Shown here piece after piece: positions 8,752 to 17,497 of a stretch of DNA of 64,000 nucleotides (positions are counted from its first letter, which is position 1; every line of letters starts with the position of its first letter). The position numbers were made by a program, and so were the translations under genes. The stretch is from Streptomyces nitrosporeus (GTDB lineage Bacteria; Actinomycetota; Actinomycetes; Streptomycetales; Streptomycetaceae). The stretch lies in assembly GCF_008704555.1 (NCBI RefSeq), contig NZ_CP023702.1, positions 4,092,001 through 4,156,000 of the forward strand, given 5' to 3'. The notes beneath the pieces were generated by a model. That model was not told where the DNA came from. It was given only the letters and a program-made list of their open reading frames with translations, and did no database searches.

Positions 8752-9537
8752 CTACCGGGGGGGCTCCGGCGGACGCTGGCGCGGCATGTTCGGCCGGGCC
8801 ACCGGCATGGTCAGGCGCCCGGGATGCGTGCCCGGTTCCGGGCGGCCCCCCGCCGCGCCCGAGACCATCGACTGCACGCCCATGGGCGCGGGACCGGCCC
8901 GGAACTCCACCATCCAGTCCGCCGTCTCCATCCGGACGAGCTCGGTGATGTCCTCGGAGAACCGGCGCAGCACCCCCAGGCACCGCTCCGCGGCCTCGCT
9001 GGCCGTCCCCTCGGTCGGCCCGAGCACCTCGCGTACGGACTCCGAGGCCCAGTCGAACTGGAGGACCTGGAGACGGCGCTGTACGGCCTGTGCCGTCGCG
9101 AGATCCCTTATCCACCCCGAGGTCAGCCCGAAGTACCGGTCGCAGGCCATGCAGGCGGCACCCAGCAGCAGCGAGAGATAGCCCCAGCCGGCCGAGCCGT
9201 GCAGCTGCCCCGTCAGGTCGAGCAGCGGCAGCGAGGCCCCGGCGACCAGCCCGGTCGCCGTGCCGGTCCGCAGCGCCCTGGCCACACGCCGTTTGTGGAT
9301 CCGGTCGTGCAGATACCAGTCGGCGGTCCGCAGGGCGCCCGCCTCCACCCAGCGGTACAGCTCGTCGAGCCGCTCGGCGGGCTCGCCCCAGTCCCCGAGG
9401 GGGAAGGGGCGGCCGGTCAGGTCCCCGGGCCCCGGATCACGGCGTGTACCGGACCCATCAGTTCCGGTACTCGCGCCGGGTCCCGCGCCGGACTCCTTTC
9501 GGGGCGGCCCTTCGGGCTGCATCTCCGGCTGACTCAC
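8752..9537 (-). CDS. SLATT-domain-like two-helix membrane protein
   Basis: About 261 residues. GTG at 9537 is preferred because GAGGAG sits seven bases upstream; an ATG six codons earlier (9555) has no such site. After a Pro/Gly-rich N-terminus comes a helix (RLDELYRWVEAGALRTADWYL), then two membrane helices (GTATGLVAGASLPLLDL; GWGYLSLLLGAACMA). These are followed by RYFGLTSGWIRDLATAQAV and FDWASE, the layout of SLATT domains. SLATT proteins are predicted membrane effectors that work with nucleotide-signal sensors in anti-phage systems. Here no SMODS or SLOG partner is adjacent, so the role is open. The C-terminus is a Pro-rich tail. Confidence 0.72.
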   Translation of the reverse strand: MSQPEMQPEGPPRKESGAGPGASTGTDGSGTRRDPGPGDLTGRPFPLGDWGEPAERLDELYRWVEAGALRTADWYLHDRIHKRRVARALRTGTATGLVAGASLPLLDLTGQLHGSAGWGYLSLLLGAACMACDRYFGLTSGWIRDLATAQAVQRRLQVLQFDWASESVREVLGPTEGTASEAAERCLGVLRRFSEDITELVRMETADWMVEFRAGPAPMGVQSMVSGAAGGRPEPGTHPGRLTMPVARPNMPRQRPPEPPR

Positions 9538-9911
9538 CGGGGCACTCCTCTGCACTCTGAGTTTCGGCGCGCATCAGCGCGTGGTGACGCGGATCTGGCA
9601 CGGCTGGAACGACGGACACGGACGGGTGGACTGCGGCATATGACGTGGGCCCACCGTGTAACTCTGCGTTACCTGGGGTGTGTTTTCGGGTACGGGTACG
9701 CCCGCTCTTCCTACCGCCGAATGGTGGGCCATGGGGAAGAAAACGCGGGATTCCCGCCTGCACACGGTCTCTGGTCAGGTATAGGAGCGTGGCAGCCGCT
9801 TTTTAAAACTCACTCGAAAGAGTTGGTCCCCGGCGGGTGGGGCAGGCCGTCCGGCGAGCACGTAGGCTCGGTTCACCGAAACAATCCGTCGTCGATGTGC
9901 CAGGAGTGACC
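9538..9911. promoter_or_regulatory. Divergent promoter region (SLATT gene / ybaB)
   Basis: 374 bp without a supported gene. A TAGGCT hexamer at about 9865 is a good -10 box for ybaB. A short dyad GTAAC-N5-GTTAC near 9658-9672 could be a regulator site for the leftward gene. An AT-rich patch (CTTTTTAAAAC near 9800) is unusual for this chromosome. No RNA gene recognised. Confidence 0.45.
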
Positions 9912-10247
9912 GTGATTCCCGGTGGTGGCCAGCCCAACATGCAGCAACTGCTCCAGCAGGCCCAGAAGATGCAGCAGGACCTCGCCGCGGCCCAGGAGGA
10001 GCTGGCCCGGACGGAGGTCGACGGACAGGCGGGCGGTGGCCTGGTGAAGGCCACCGTCACCGGGTCCGGCGAGCTCCGCGCCCTGGTGATCGACCCCAAG
10101 GCGGTGGACCCGGAGGACACCGAGACCCTCGCCGACCTCGTGGTCGCCGCGGTCCAGGCGGCGAACGAGAACGCCCAGCAGCTGCAGCAGCAGAAGCTGG
10201 GCCCGCTCGCCCAGGGCCTGGGCGGCATGCCGGGCCTCCCGTTCTGA
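9912..10247 (+). CDS. ybaB: YbaB/EbfC-family nucleoid-associated protein
   Basis: Small DNA-binding protein of 111 residues that coats DNA as a dimer. The GTG at 9912 has an AGGAG site five bases upstream; the GTG at 9906 overlaps that site and is rejected. The N-terminus (NMQQLLQQAQKMQQDL) is the Gln-rich helix of the family. The middle EVDGQAGGGLVKATVTGSGEL and IDPKAVDPEDTETLADLVVAAVQAANENAQ are near-diagnostic. It ends in a Gly-rich PGLPF tail as in other streptomycetes. Placement immediately before recR is conserved across bacteria and suggests a role in recombination or nucleoid organisation. Confidence 0.96.
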   Translation: MIPGGGQPNMQQLLQQAQKMQQDLAAAQEELARTEVDGQAGGGLVKATVTGSGELRALVIDPKAVDPEDTETLADLVVAAVQAANENAQQLQQQKLGPLAQGLGGMPGLPF

Positions 10248-10256
10248 GTCCCGTCC

Positions 10257-10282
10257 GGTCCGGGCCCCCGCGGGCCCGGACC
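10257..10282 (+). terminator. Hairpin between ybaB and recR
   Basis: Perfect 11-bp stem GGTCCGGGCCC / GGGCCCGGACC with a four-base loop. It may terminate ybaB or act as an attenuator before recR. Confidence 0.6.
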
Positions 10283-10339
10283 CTGTAGCTACCCGCCCGT
10301 ACCGGCTACGGTACGAGCAGGAGAAGGAAAGGCGTTCCG

Positions 10340-10939
10340 TTGTACGAAGGCGTGGTTCAGGAGCTCATCGACGAACTGGGCAGGCTGCCCGGCGTCGGTC
10401 CCAAGAGCGCGCAGCGGATCGCTTTCCACATCCTCCAGGCCGAGCCCACCGACGTACGCCGGCTGGCCCACGCGCTCCTGGAGGTCAAGGACAAGGTCCG
10501 CTTCTGCGAGGTCTGCGGCAACGTCGCCCAGCAGGAGCAGTGCAACATCTGCCGCGACGCGCGCCGCGACCGGACGGTGATCTGCGTGGTCGAGGAGCCC
10601 AAGGACGTCGTCGCGATCGAGCGGACGAGGGAGTTCCGGGGCCGCTACCACGTCCTCGGCGGGGCGATCAGCCCCATCGAGGGCGTCGGCCCCGACGACC
10701 TGCGTATCCGGGAGCTGCTGGCCCGGCTCGCCGACGGCGCCGTCACGGAGCTGATCCTGGCGACCGACCCCAACCTGGAGGGGGAGGCCACCGCCACCTA
10801 CCTCGCCCGCATGGTGAAGCCGATGGGGCTGCGGGTGACGCGCCTGGCCAGCGGCCTGCCGGTGGGCGGCGACCTGGAGTACGCGGACGAGGTCACCCTC
10901 GGCCGCGCGTTCGAGGGAAGGCGGCTGCTCGATGTGTGA
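10340..10939 (+). CDS. recR: Recombination mediator RecR
   Basis: RecR, 199 residues, acts with RecF/RecO to load RecA at gaps. The start is TTG at 10340, preceded by a GAGAAGGAAAGG site. Domains in order: helix-hairpin-helix (LGRLPGVGPKSAQRIAFH), the four-Cys zinc motif (FCEVCGNVAQQEQCNIC), then a Toprim domain (VICVVEEPKDVVAIE; ATDPNLEGEATATYLA) and the C-terminal Walker-like segment ending LGRAFEGRRLLDV. Length is normal for the family. It sits between ybaB and the DUF5063 gene, the usual actinobacterial order. Confidence 0.98.
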   Translation: MYEGVVQELIDELGRLPGVGPKSAQRIAFHILQAEPTDVRRLAHALLEVKDKVRFCEVCGNVAQQEQCNICRDARRDRTVICVVEEPKDVVAIERTREFRGRYHVLGGAISPIEGVGPDDLRIRELLARLADGAVTELILATDPNLEGEATATYLARMVKPMGLRVTRLASGLPVGGDLEYADEVTLGRAFEGRRLLDV

Positions 10940-11034
10940 TCCGGCCACTCACGTCGCTCTTATACGAAGCGGTACTAGGTTCTACCCACGCCCTGCCCAC
11001 CGTTCGTGACCGTGCCCACCGGGAGGTCTCCCCG

Positions 11035-11694
11035 ATGTCCGACGCCACGCTGAACTCCGTCACGCAGGCCCCGGACGACTTCGCCGTCCAGATCGCGGAC
11101 CAGATCAAGACGTTCATCGTCGCGGTCACCGAGGTCTCCAAGGCCGAGGAGCCCGAGGAGGCCGTGCCGGTCCTCCTCCTGCAGGTCTCCCAGCTGCTGC
11201 TGGCGGGCGGCCGGCTCGGCGCGTACGAGGACATCCTCCCGGACGAGCGGTACGAGCCGGACCTCGGCGCCGAGCCGGACGCCGACGGCCTGCGTGAGCG
11301 CTTCGCCGCCCTGCTGGAGCCGATCGACGTCTACTCCGAGGTCTTCGACCCGTACGAGCCGCGCAAGCCCCCCGTACCGCACCGCATCTCCGACGACCTG
11401 GCCGACCTGGTGACCGACCTCGGCCACGGGCTGGCCCACTACGAGGCGGAGCGCACGGCCGAGGCCCTGTGGTGGTGGCAGTTCTCGTACTTCTCCAACT
11501 GGGGCTCCACCGCCTCCGCCGCCCTGCGCGCCCTCCAGTCCCTGATCGCCCACATCCGGCTGAACCAGCCCCTGGAGGAGCTGGACGGCCTCGACACCGA
11601 CCAGGACCCGGGCGACGGCGACCTCGCCGAGGAGGCGGGCCGGGTGATGCTCCAGGAGATCGCGGGGCCGCTGGGGCTGCGGCCGGTCAACTGA
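11035..11694 (+). CDS. DUF5063-domain protein
   Basis: About 219 residues. ATG at 11035 with a GGGAGG site nine bases upstream. The sequence matches the DUF5063 pattern of actinobacteria found after recR: FAVQIADQIKTFIVAVTEV, LLLAGGRLGAYEDILPDERYEPD, then a Trp-rich block EALWWWQFSYFSNWG and AALRALQSLIAHIR. It is acidic and soluble with no signal peptide. No biochemical role is established for the family; position suggests co-expression with recR, 95 bp upstream. Confidence 0.9.
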   Translation: MSDATLNSVTQAPDDFAVQIADQIKTFIVAVTEVSKAEEPEEAVPVLLLQVSQLLLAGGRLGAYEDILPDERYEPDLGAEPDADGLRERFAALLEPIDVYSEVFDPYEPRKPPVPHRISDDLADLVTDLGHGLAHYEAERTAEALWWWQFSYFSNWGSTASAALRALQSLIAHIRLNQPLEELDGLDTDQDPGDGDLAEEAGRVMLQEIAGPLGLRPVN

Positions 11695-11889
11695 GACCGG
11701 TTTGCGGGGGCCGGCCCCGGACCGGTGCCCGCGTCCTCGCGCCGCCCGGATGAACGGATCAGGTCGTCCACCGGTCCCCTTCGTGAACCGGGCCGTGAAC
11801 ACGCGTAATTCGAGGGCGGACGGTGGACGCCGTTGCTAGCCTCCCGCCGGGCCCGTGATCTCCACAGGCCCGACGGGAGGGGTACGCAC

Positions 11890-14010
11890 GTGGTGCGAGG
11901 CATACGGAGTGGACGAGCGAGACGGACAGCGGGTGCGGCGGCGGTCGCCCTGTGCACGGTGCTGGCGACGCCGGGCATCGGGGCGGCAGCGGACGGACTC
12001 GTGCCGAAACAGCCGCTGACGGCGGATCTGGGCACGGGCAGCCTGCCGTGCGCGACGGGTGACGCGCGCCTGTACGTGAATTCCGTCCCCCAGCTCACGG
12101 CCCGGCTCCACGGTCCCGGGGACAAGCAGCCGGGCGAGGCCGACCGGGTGCGGGGAGAGTACGAGGCGTGGTGGCGGGGGGAGGACGGCGTGGAGGAGCG
12201 CCTGGCCTTCACCACCAGCACGATGTCGGACACCGCGCCGTTCTCCTGGCAGTTGCCGGCCACCGTTCCCGCGGAGACCGTCGTGTCGTGGAGGGTCCGT
12301 GCCGTGAACGACGCCGGTGCGTCCGCCTGGAGCAGTGACGGCAGTGGTCACCCCTGCGAGTTCGTGTACGACCGCACCGCGCCCGCGGCCCCCGTCGTCA
12401 GCTCGTCCGACTACCCCGCCGACGACGTCTGGCGCGAGGGGGTCGGCCGACGGGGGACCTTCCGCTTCCAGGCGTCCGACGACGACGTCGTCGCCTTCGT
12501 GTACGACGTCTCGGCCAAGGGAGCGCCCCGGACGGTGGCGACCGGGCCGGACGGGGCGGCCGACATCCGGTGGATGCCCGAGGAGAAGGGCGTCCACGTG
12601 CTCCACGTGCAGACGCAGGACCGCGCGGGCAATCGCAGCGCGCCCGTGAACTACTACATCCGGGTCTCGGAGGGTGCGGGGCCGGTGGCGCGGTGGCAGC
12701 TCGCCGACGCGACGGGCTCCCGCAGCGCGGCTGCACAGGCCGGCCCGGCGGCTCGGGCCGGTGCCGGGGTCGCCTTCGGCGCTCCCGCGCCCGCGGGAAC
12801 CCCGCTCACCTCCACCGCGATGCTCGACGGATCGGGGCACGGCTTCCTGACGCCGGGCGTACCGGCCGTGGACACCACACGGGACTTCTCCGTCGGCGGC
12901 TGGGTACGGCCGGCGCGGGTGGACGGCACCCGGACGGTCCTCTCGCAGGACGCGGACGGCGCTCCCGCCTTCACCATGGGCCTCCGTCAGGCCGGGGCAG
13001 GCCCCGTGTGGTCGTTCGCGGTCGGCGAGGAGCGGGTGGTGGGCGGCCTCCCGGCGAGCGGCGAGTGGGCTCATGTGCTCGGGCGGTACGACGCGGAGAC
13101 CGGCACCGCCCGGCTGTACGTGAACGGCCGCGCGGTGGGTGAGGAGACCGAGGCGTCCCCCGCCGAGGTCCAGGGTGACTTCCAGATCGGCCGGGCGCGC
13201 GGCACGCTCGGGTACCGCGACCGCTGGCAGGGAGAGATCGGCGACGTGCGGGTGTACGACCGGGTCGTGGTCGCGGGCGAAGTGGCGGAGCTGTCCCGGC
13301 GTAAGGCCCGGCAGCTTGCCCACTGGGGTCTGGAGACGGCCCCGAACGGGCTGAGCCCCGAGACGGGCGGTGGCGAAGCCCTGCGGCTGGGTGCCGGAGC
13401 CTCCCTCTTCAGCATGGCCGACGGCCCGTGTGACGTGTTCGACCCGGACTGCGTCCAGGACTATCCGCTGGAGGTGGTCGGTGAGGGGCACCTCCGGCTG
13501 GACGGTGTGACGGGACACGCCGCCACCGAGGCGCCCGTCGTCGACACCACGGACAGCTTCACGGTCAGCGCCCGCGTCAGGCTGTCGGACAACGAACCGG
13601 CGGCTCCCATGACCGCCATCTCCCAGGGCGGCACCCACGGCGACGCCTTCAAGATCCGTTTCGACCCCGCGACCTCCAGCTGGGACGTGGTGATGTCGCA
13701 CGCCGACGAGCCGGGGGCCCGGGAGACGGTGCTCAGCCAGATCGAACGGCCCGACGGCGATGTCGGCTCCGGGCACCGGCTGACCGTCGTGTACGACGCC
13801 GCCGCGGACGAGGTGTCCTTCTATCTGGACGGGATGAAGCTCTACGACGGCACGGCCGCCTTCGACTCCGCCTGGGAGAGCACCGGCGGCCTCCAGATCG
13901 GCCGTGGCCGCACCGTAGACGGCTGGGGCGAGTACCTCCACGGCGCGGTGGACAGCGTGTACGTGTTTGCCGGCGCGCTGACCGAGCAGGAGATCACCCA
14001 GCTGATGTGA
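11890..14010 (+). CDS. Secreted LamG-like (concanavalin-fold) protein
   Basis: Extracellular protein of ~706 residues. GTG at 11890 (or the adjacent GTG 11893) follows GACGGGAGGGG. A Sec signal peptide is clear: an Arg-rich start, AAAVALCTVLATPG, cleavage near GAAA-DG. Residues ~40-260 look like fibronectin/Ig-type beta modules with a conserved Cys pair. Two LamG/LamG-like jelly-roll domains follow (about 310-475 and 540-700), each with the VDTT-DSFTVS(A/G)-VRL pattern and an ARLYVNG / VSFYLDG strand. Such proteins usually bind glycans or peptidoglycan; no catalytic motif is seen, so the ligand is unknown. Confidence 0.85.
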   Translation: MVRGIRSGRARRTAGAAAVALCTVLATPGIGAAADGLVPKQPLTADLGTGSLPCATGDARLYVNSVPQLTARLHGPGDKQPGEADRVRGEYEAWWRGEDGVEERLAFTTSTMSDTAPFSWQLPATVPAETVVSWRVRAVNDAGASAWSSDGSGHPCEFVYDRTAPAAPVVSSSDYPADDVWREGVGRRGTFRFQASDDDVVAFVYDVSAKGAPRTVATGPDGAADIRWMPEEKGVHVLHVQTQDRAGNRSAPVNYYIRVSEGAGPVARWQLADATGSRSAAAQAGPAARAGAGVAFGAPAPAGTPLTSTAMLDGSGHGFLTPGVPAVDTTRDFSVGGWVRPARVDGTRTVLSQDADGAPAFTMGLRQAGAGPVWSFAVGEERVVGGLPASGEWAHVLGRYDAETGTARLYVNGRAVGEETEASPAEVQGDFQIGRARGTLGYRDRWQGEIGDVRVYDRVVVAGEVAELSRRKARQLAHWGLETAPNGLSPETGGGEALRLGAGASLFSMADGPCDVFDPDCVQDYPLEVVGEGHLRLDGVTGHAATEAPVVDTTDSFTVSARVRLSDNEPAAPMTAISQGGTHGDAFKIRFDPATSSWDVVMSHADEPGARETVLSQIERPDGDVGSGHRLTVVYDAAADEVSFYLDGMKLYDGTAAFDSAWESTGGLQIGRGRTVDGWGEYLHGAVDSVYVFAGALTEQEITQLM

Positions 14011-14230
14011 GGCCGCCTCTGTGGGGAGGCCGGTGTCGCCCTGCGTGTGGGCTGGGCCACAAAGGGGAGTGCCCGCGGTCCCGGTGGGCAACAGCACCGT
14101 ACGAGCGGTTTCGGGACGACACGCCGGACCAGGTGGTGGGCGGGACATCTCACCATCCGGTAAGGACGGGTCGTTTCCGGGCCGCTCGTTAAACTGAGCC
14201 GACAGCACCATTATTGAGCGAGGAGCGCAC

Positions 14231-15502
14231 GTGGGCCTTGTCGTGCAGAAGTACGGAGGCTCCTCCGTAGCCGATGCCGAGGGCATCAAGCGCGTCGCCA
14301 AGCGGATCGTCGATGCCAAGAAGAACGGCAACCAGGTGGTTGTCGTGGTGTCCGCGATGGGCGACACGACGGACGAGTTGATCGATCTCGCCGAGCAGGT
14401 ATCCCCGATGCCTGCCGGGCGTGAGTTCGACATGCTGCTGACCGCCGGAGAGCGGATCTCCATGGCCCTGCTGGCGATGGCGATCAAAAACCTGGGCCAC
14501 GAGGCCCAGTCGTTCACGGGCAGCCAGGCCGGTGTCATCACCGACTCGGTCCACAACAAAGCGCGCATCATCGATGTCACGCCGGGCCGCATCAGGACCT
14601 CGATCGACGAGGGCAACATCGCCATCGTCGCCGGGTTCCAGGGTGTGAGCCAGGAGGGCAAGAACATCACCACCCTCGGCCGCGGCGGGTCGGACACGAC
14701 CGCCGTCGCCCTGGCCGCCGCGCTGGACGCCGAGGTCTGCGAGATCTACACCGATGTCGACGGTGTCTTCACGGCCGACCCCCGGGTCGTCCCGAAGGCC
14801 CGGAAGATCGACTGGATCTCCTTCGAGGACATGCTGGAGCTGGCGGCGTCCGGTTCCAAGGTGCTGCTCCACCGCTGTGTGGAGTACGCACGCCGTTACA
14901 ACATCCCGATCCACGTCCGCTCGTCCTTCTCCGGGCTGCGCGGCACCTGGGTCAGCAACGAGCCGCAAGGGGACCAGCAGGTGGAGCACGCCATCATCTC
15001 CGGAGTCGCCCACGACGTCTCCGAGGCCAAGGTCACGGTCGTCGGCGTGCCCGACAAGCCGGGCGAGGCCGCCGCGATCTTCCGCGCCGTAGCGGACGCC
15101 GAGATCAACATGGACATGGTGGTGCAGAACGTCTCCGCCGCGTCCACCGGCCTGACGGACATCACGTTCACGCTGCCCAAGACGGAGGGCCGCAAGGCCA
15201 TCGACGCCCTGGAGCGCAACCGGGACCGCATCGGCTTCGAGTCGCTGCGCTACGACGACCAGATCGCCAAGATCTCCCTCGTCGGTGCCGGCATGAAGAC
15301 CAACCCGGGTGTCACCGCGGGCTTCTTCGAGGCGCTGTCCAACGTCGGTGTGAACATCGAGCTGATCTCGACGTCCGAGATCCGTATCTCGGTGGTCACC
15401 CGCGTCGACGACGTCAACGAGGCCGTGCGTGCCGTGCACACCGCCTTCGGGCTCGACAGCGACTCCGACGAGGCCGTCGTCTACGGGGGCACCGGCCGAT
15501 GA
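14231..15502 (+). CDS. ask: Aspartate kinase
   Basis: Aspartokinase, 423 residues: ATP + L-aspartate to 4-phospho-L-aspartate, first step to Lys/DAP, Thr, Met and Ile. GTG at 14231 with GAGCGAGGAGC upstream. The kinase domain opens VQKYGGSSVADAEGIKRVA and includes TTLGRGGSDTTAVALAAAL. Two C-terminal ACT domains follow (VTVVGVPDKPGEAA; ISLVGAGMKTNPGVTAGFF), the site of concerted Lys/Thr feedback in this class. The last four bases overlap asd (ATGA), indicating translational coupling. An internal start for a beta subunit is annotated separately. Confidence 0.98.
   Translation: MGLVVQKYGGSSVADAEGIKRVAKRIVDAKKNGNQVVVVVSAMGDTTDELIDLAEQVSPMPAGREFDMLLTAGERISMALLAMAIKNLGHEAQSFTGSQAGVITDSVHNKARIIDVTPGRIRTSIDEGNIAIVAGFQGVSQEGKNITTLGRGGSDTTAVALAAALDAEVCEIYTDVDGVFTADPRVVPKARKIDWISFEDMLELAASGSKVLLHRCVEYARRYNIPIHVRSSFSGLRGTWVSNEPQGDQQVEHAIISGVAHDVSEAKVTVVGVPDKPGEAAAIFRAVADAEINMDMVVQNVSAASTGLTDITFTLPKTEGRKAIDALERNRDRIGFESLRYDDQIAKISLVGAGMKTNPGVTAGFFEALSNVGVNIELISTSEIRISVVTRVDDVNEAVRAVHTAFGLDSDSDEAVVYGGTGR
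14981..15502 (+). other. Internal start for aspartokinase beta subunit
   Basis: In-frame GTG at 14981 (VEHAIISGVAHDVSEAK) has an AAGGGGACC site just upstream. Alpha2-beta2 aspartokinases of Corynebacterium and Bacillus make a beta subunit from an equivalent in-frame internal start covering the two ACT domains. The predicted product here is 173 residues. Inference from position and site; not proven for this gene. Confidence 0.6.
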
Positions 15503-16563
15503 CGTCACGCCGCCCTTCGCTCGCGGTCGTCGGTGCGACCGGGGCGATCGGCGGCGTCATGCTCCAGATCCTGTCGCAGCACGCCGACGTCTGGGGCGAG
15601 GTGCGTCTGATCGCCTCCCCGCGTGCGGCCGGCCGCAAGCTGGCCGTACGCGGCGAGGAGACCGAGGTGCTCCCGCTCGACGAGGCCGTCTTCGACGGGG
15701 TGGACGTGGCCCTGTTCCTGGTGCCGGAGGACGTGTCCGCCCGTTGGGGCCCGGTGGCGGCCGGCCGGGGCGCCGTGGTCGTGGACGGCTCGGCGGCCTT
15801 CCGGCGGGACGACGACGTGCCCCTGGTCGTCCCGGAGGTCAATCCGCATGCCGCGCGGCTCAGACCGCGCGGCATCATCGCCTCGCCGAACTGCACGACC
15901 CTGTCGCTGATCGTCGCGGTCGGCGCCCTGCACGCGGAGTTCGGGCTGCGGGAACTGATCGTCTCCTCCTACCAGGCGGTGAGCGGGGCCGGCCGCGAAG
16001 GCGTCGCAGCCCTGCGCGAACAGCTGTCCCTGGTGGCGGGCACGGAACTGGGCACCGGGCCCGGGGACGTACGGCGGGCGGTCGGTGACGGGGACACCGG
16101 CCCCTTCGCCGCACCGGTGGCGCTGAACGTCGTCCCCTGGGCGGGCACGGACGCCGGTGACGGCTGGTCCTCCGAGGAACTGGCGATCCGCGACGAGTGC
16201 CGCAAGATCCTCGGTCTTCCCGGCCTGAAGGTCTCGGCGACCTGTGTGTACGTCCCCGTCGTGGCGACCCACTCGATGTCGGTGCACGCCCGCTTCGAGA
16301 ACGAGGTGGCCGTGGACCGCGCGCACGAGATCCTCGCGACCGCGCCCGGTGTGGTGCTCTTCGACTCCCCGGCCGCCGGTGACTTCCCCACCCCCTCCGA
16401 CGTCGTGGGCACCGACCCGACCTGGGTGGGCCGGGTACGGCAGTCGATGGACGATCCGTGTGCCGTCGAGATGTTCATCTGCGGAGATAATCTCCGAAAA
16501 GGGGCAGCTCTCAATGTGGCGCAGATTGCCGAATCCGTAGCGGTCGAATTCCCGCGGGATTGA
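15499..16563 (+). CDS. asd: Aspartate-semialdehyde dehydrogenase
   Basis: NADP-dependent enzyme of 354 residues reducing aspartyl phosphate to aspartate 4-semialdehyde, directly after Ask. The ATG overlaps the ask stop (ATGA). The Rossmann motif VVGATGAIGGVMLQIL is at the N-terminus. Cys132 in SPNCTT is the catalytic nucleophile. SYQAVSGAGREGV and a later catalytic His in VVATHSMSVHARFE complete the active site. The C-terminus NLRKGAALNVAQIAE is family-typical. Cytoplasmic, coupled with ask. The following 270 bp hold no gene and probably the promoter of the sigma-factor gene. Confidence 0.98.
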   Translation: MTSRRPSLAVVGATGAIGGVMLQILSQHADVWGEVRLIASPRAAGRKLAVRGEETEVLPLDEAVFDGVDVALFLVPEDVSARWGPVAAGRGAVVVDGSAAFRRDDDVPLVVPEVNPHAARLRPRGIIASPNCTTLSLIVAVGALHAEFGLRELIVSSYQAVSGAGREGVAALREQLSLVAGTELGTGPGDVRRAVGDGDTGPFAAPVALNVVPWAGTDAGDGWSSEELAIRDECRKILGLPGLKVSATCVYVPVVATHSMSVHARFENEVAVDRAHEILATAPGVVLFDSPAAGDFPTPSDVVGTDPTWVGRVRQSMDDPCAVEMFICGDNLRKGAALNVAQIAESVAVEFPRD

Positions 16564-16834
16564 TCGAACCTCTTTTGTAGGATCTGTGTGTGCCCTGTGA
16601 GTGAATCGGTGGCCTAAACCTCTTGAGCTGGGGCGTTGCCATATCCGACGATGACCTTCTGGCCTTGTGCAACCGCTCGCCGGATGCAGTGCGTCTCTGT
16701 CGTCACTTCTTGTGTGGCTGGATGCAGTTATGGGGCATTTGGGAAGAGCAGGTACGAATGAGGGCATGTCGCACAGCATCGAACGCGGTGCCGTACGCGT
16801 ACAACCCTGACGGGGGGCAGCGTGTCCAACTGGC

Positions 16835-17497
16835 GTGGCAGAGGTTCTCGACATCACAGTGGTGGGCCCGTTGCGGAGCACTCCGGTGCGCCCGCTCCGG
16901 CGGCCCCGCGCGTCCGGTGGCATGCCGGTGATCGCGCCCATGCCCGCCGCGCGTTCCGCACGCCTGCCGTCGCAGCGCGAGGGCGCTGAGGAGACGGTGG
17001 CGGCGGGAACGACGGTCGACCATCTGACCGAGACCTATCGCGCCCACTACCGCTCGCTGCTGGGGCTCGCGGCGCTGCTGCTGGACGACACCGCCTCGTG
17101 CGAGGACGTCGTCCAGGAGGCGTTCATCCGGGTGCACTCGGCCCGCAACCGGGTGCGGGAGCCGGAGAAGACCCTGGCGTACCTCCGCCAGACCGTCGTC
17201 AACCTCTCCCGGTCCGCCCTGCGCCGGCGCATCCTCGGGCTGAAGCTGCTCTCCAAGCCGATGCCGGACATGGCGAGCGCCGAGGAAGGGGCGTACGACC
17301 AGCTGGAGCGGGACGCGCTGATCAAGGCGATGAAGGGACTTCAGCGCCGCCAGCGCGAGGTTCTGGTGCTGCGTTACTTCTCGGACATGACGGAGGCCCA
17401 GGTCGCCGAGACCCTGGGCATATCGCTCGGTTCGGTGAAAGCCTACGGATCGAGGGGCATAGCGGCTCTGCGCGTCACGATGGAGGCGCAGACATGA
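16835..17497 (+). CDS. SigE-family ECF RNA polymerase sigma factor
   Basis: Group 4 sigma factor of ~220 residues. Region 2 is at ~60-130 (YRAHYRSLLGLAALLLDDTASCEDVVQEAFIRV is split here by shape: YRAHYRSLLGLAALL, then CEDVVQEAFIRVHSA). Region 4 is at ~155-210 (LQRRQREVLVLRYFSDM, AETLGISLGSVKAYGSRG). The start is uncertain: GTG 16835 lacks a strong ribosome binding site, and ATG 16922 would give a shorter N-terminus. The stop overlaps the next gene as ATGA, so the downstream membrane protein is probably coupled and may regulate it. Confidence 0.9.
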   Translation: MAEVLDITVVGPLRSTPVRPLRRPRASGGMPVIAPMPAARSARLPSQREGAEETVAAGTTVDHLTETYRAHYRSLLGLAALLLDDTASCEDVVQEAFIRVHSARNRVREPEKTLAYLRQTVVNLSRSALRRRILGLKLLSKPMPDMASAEEGAYDQLERDALIKAMKGLQRRQREVLVLRYFSDMTEAQVAETLGISLGSVKAYGSRGIAALRVTMEAQT

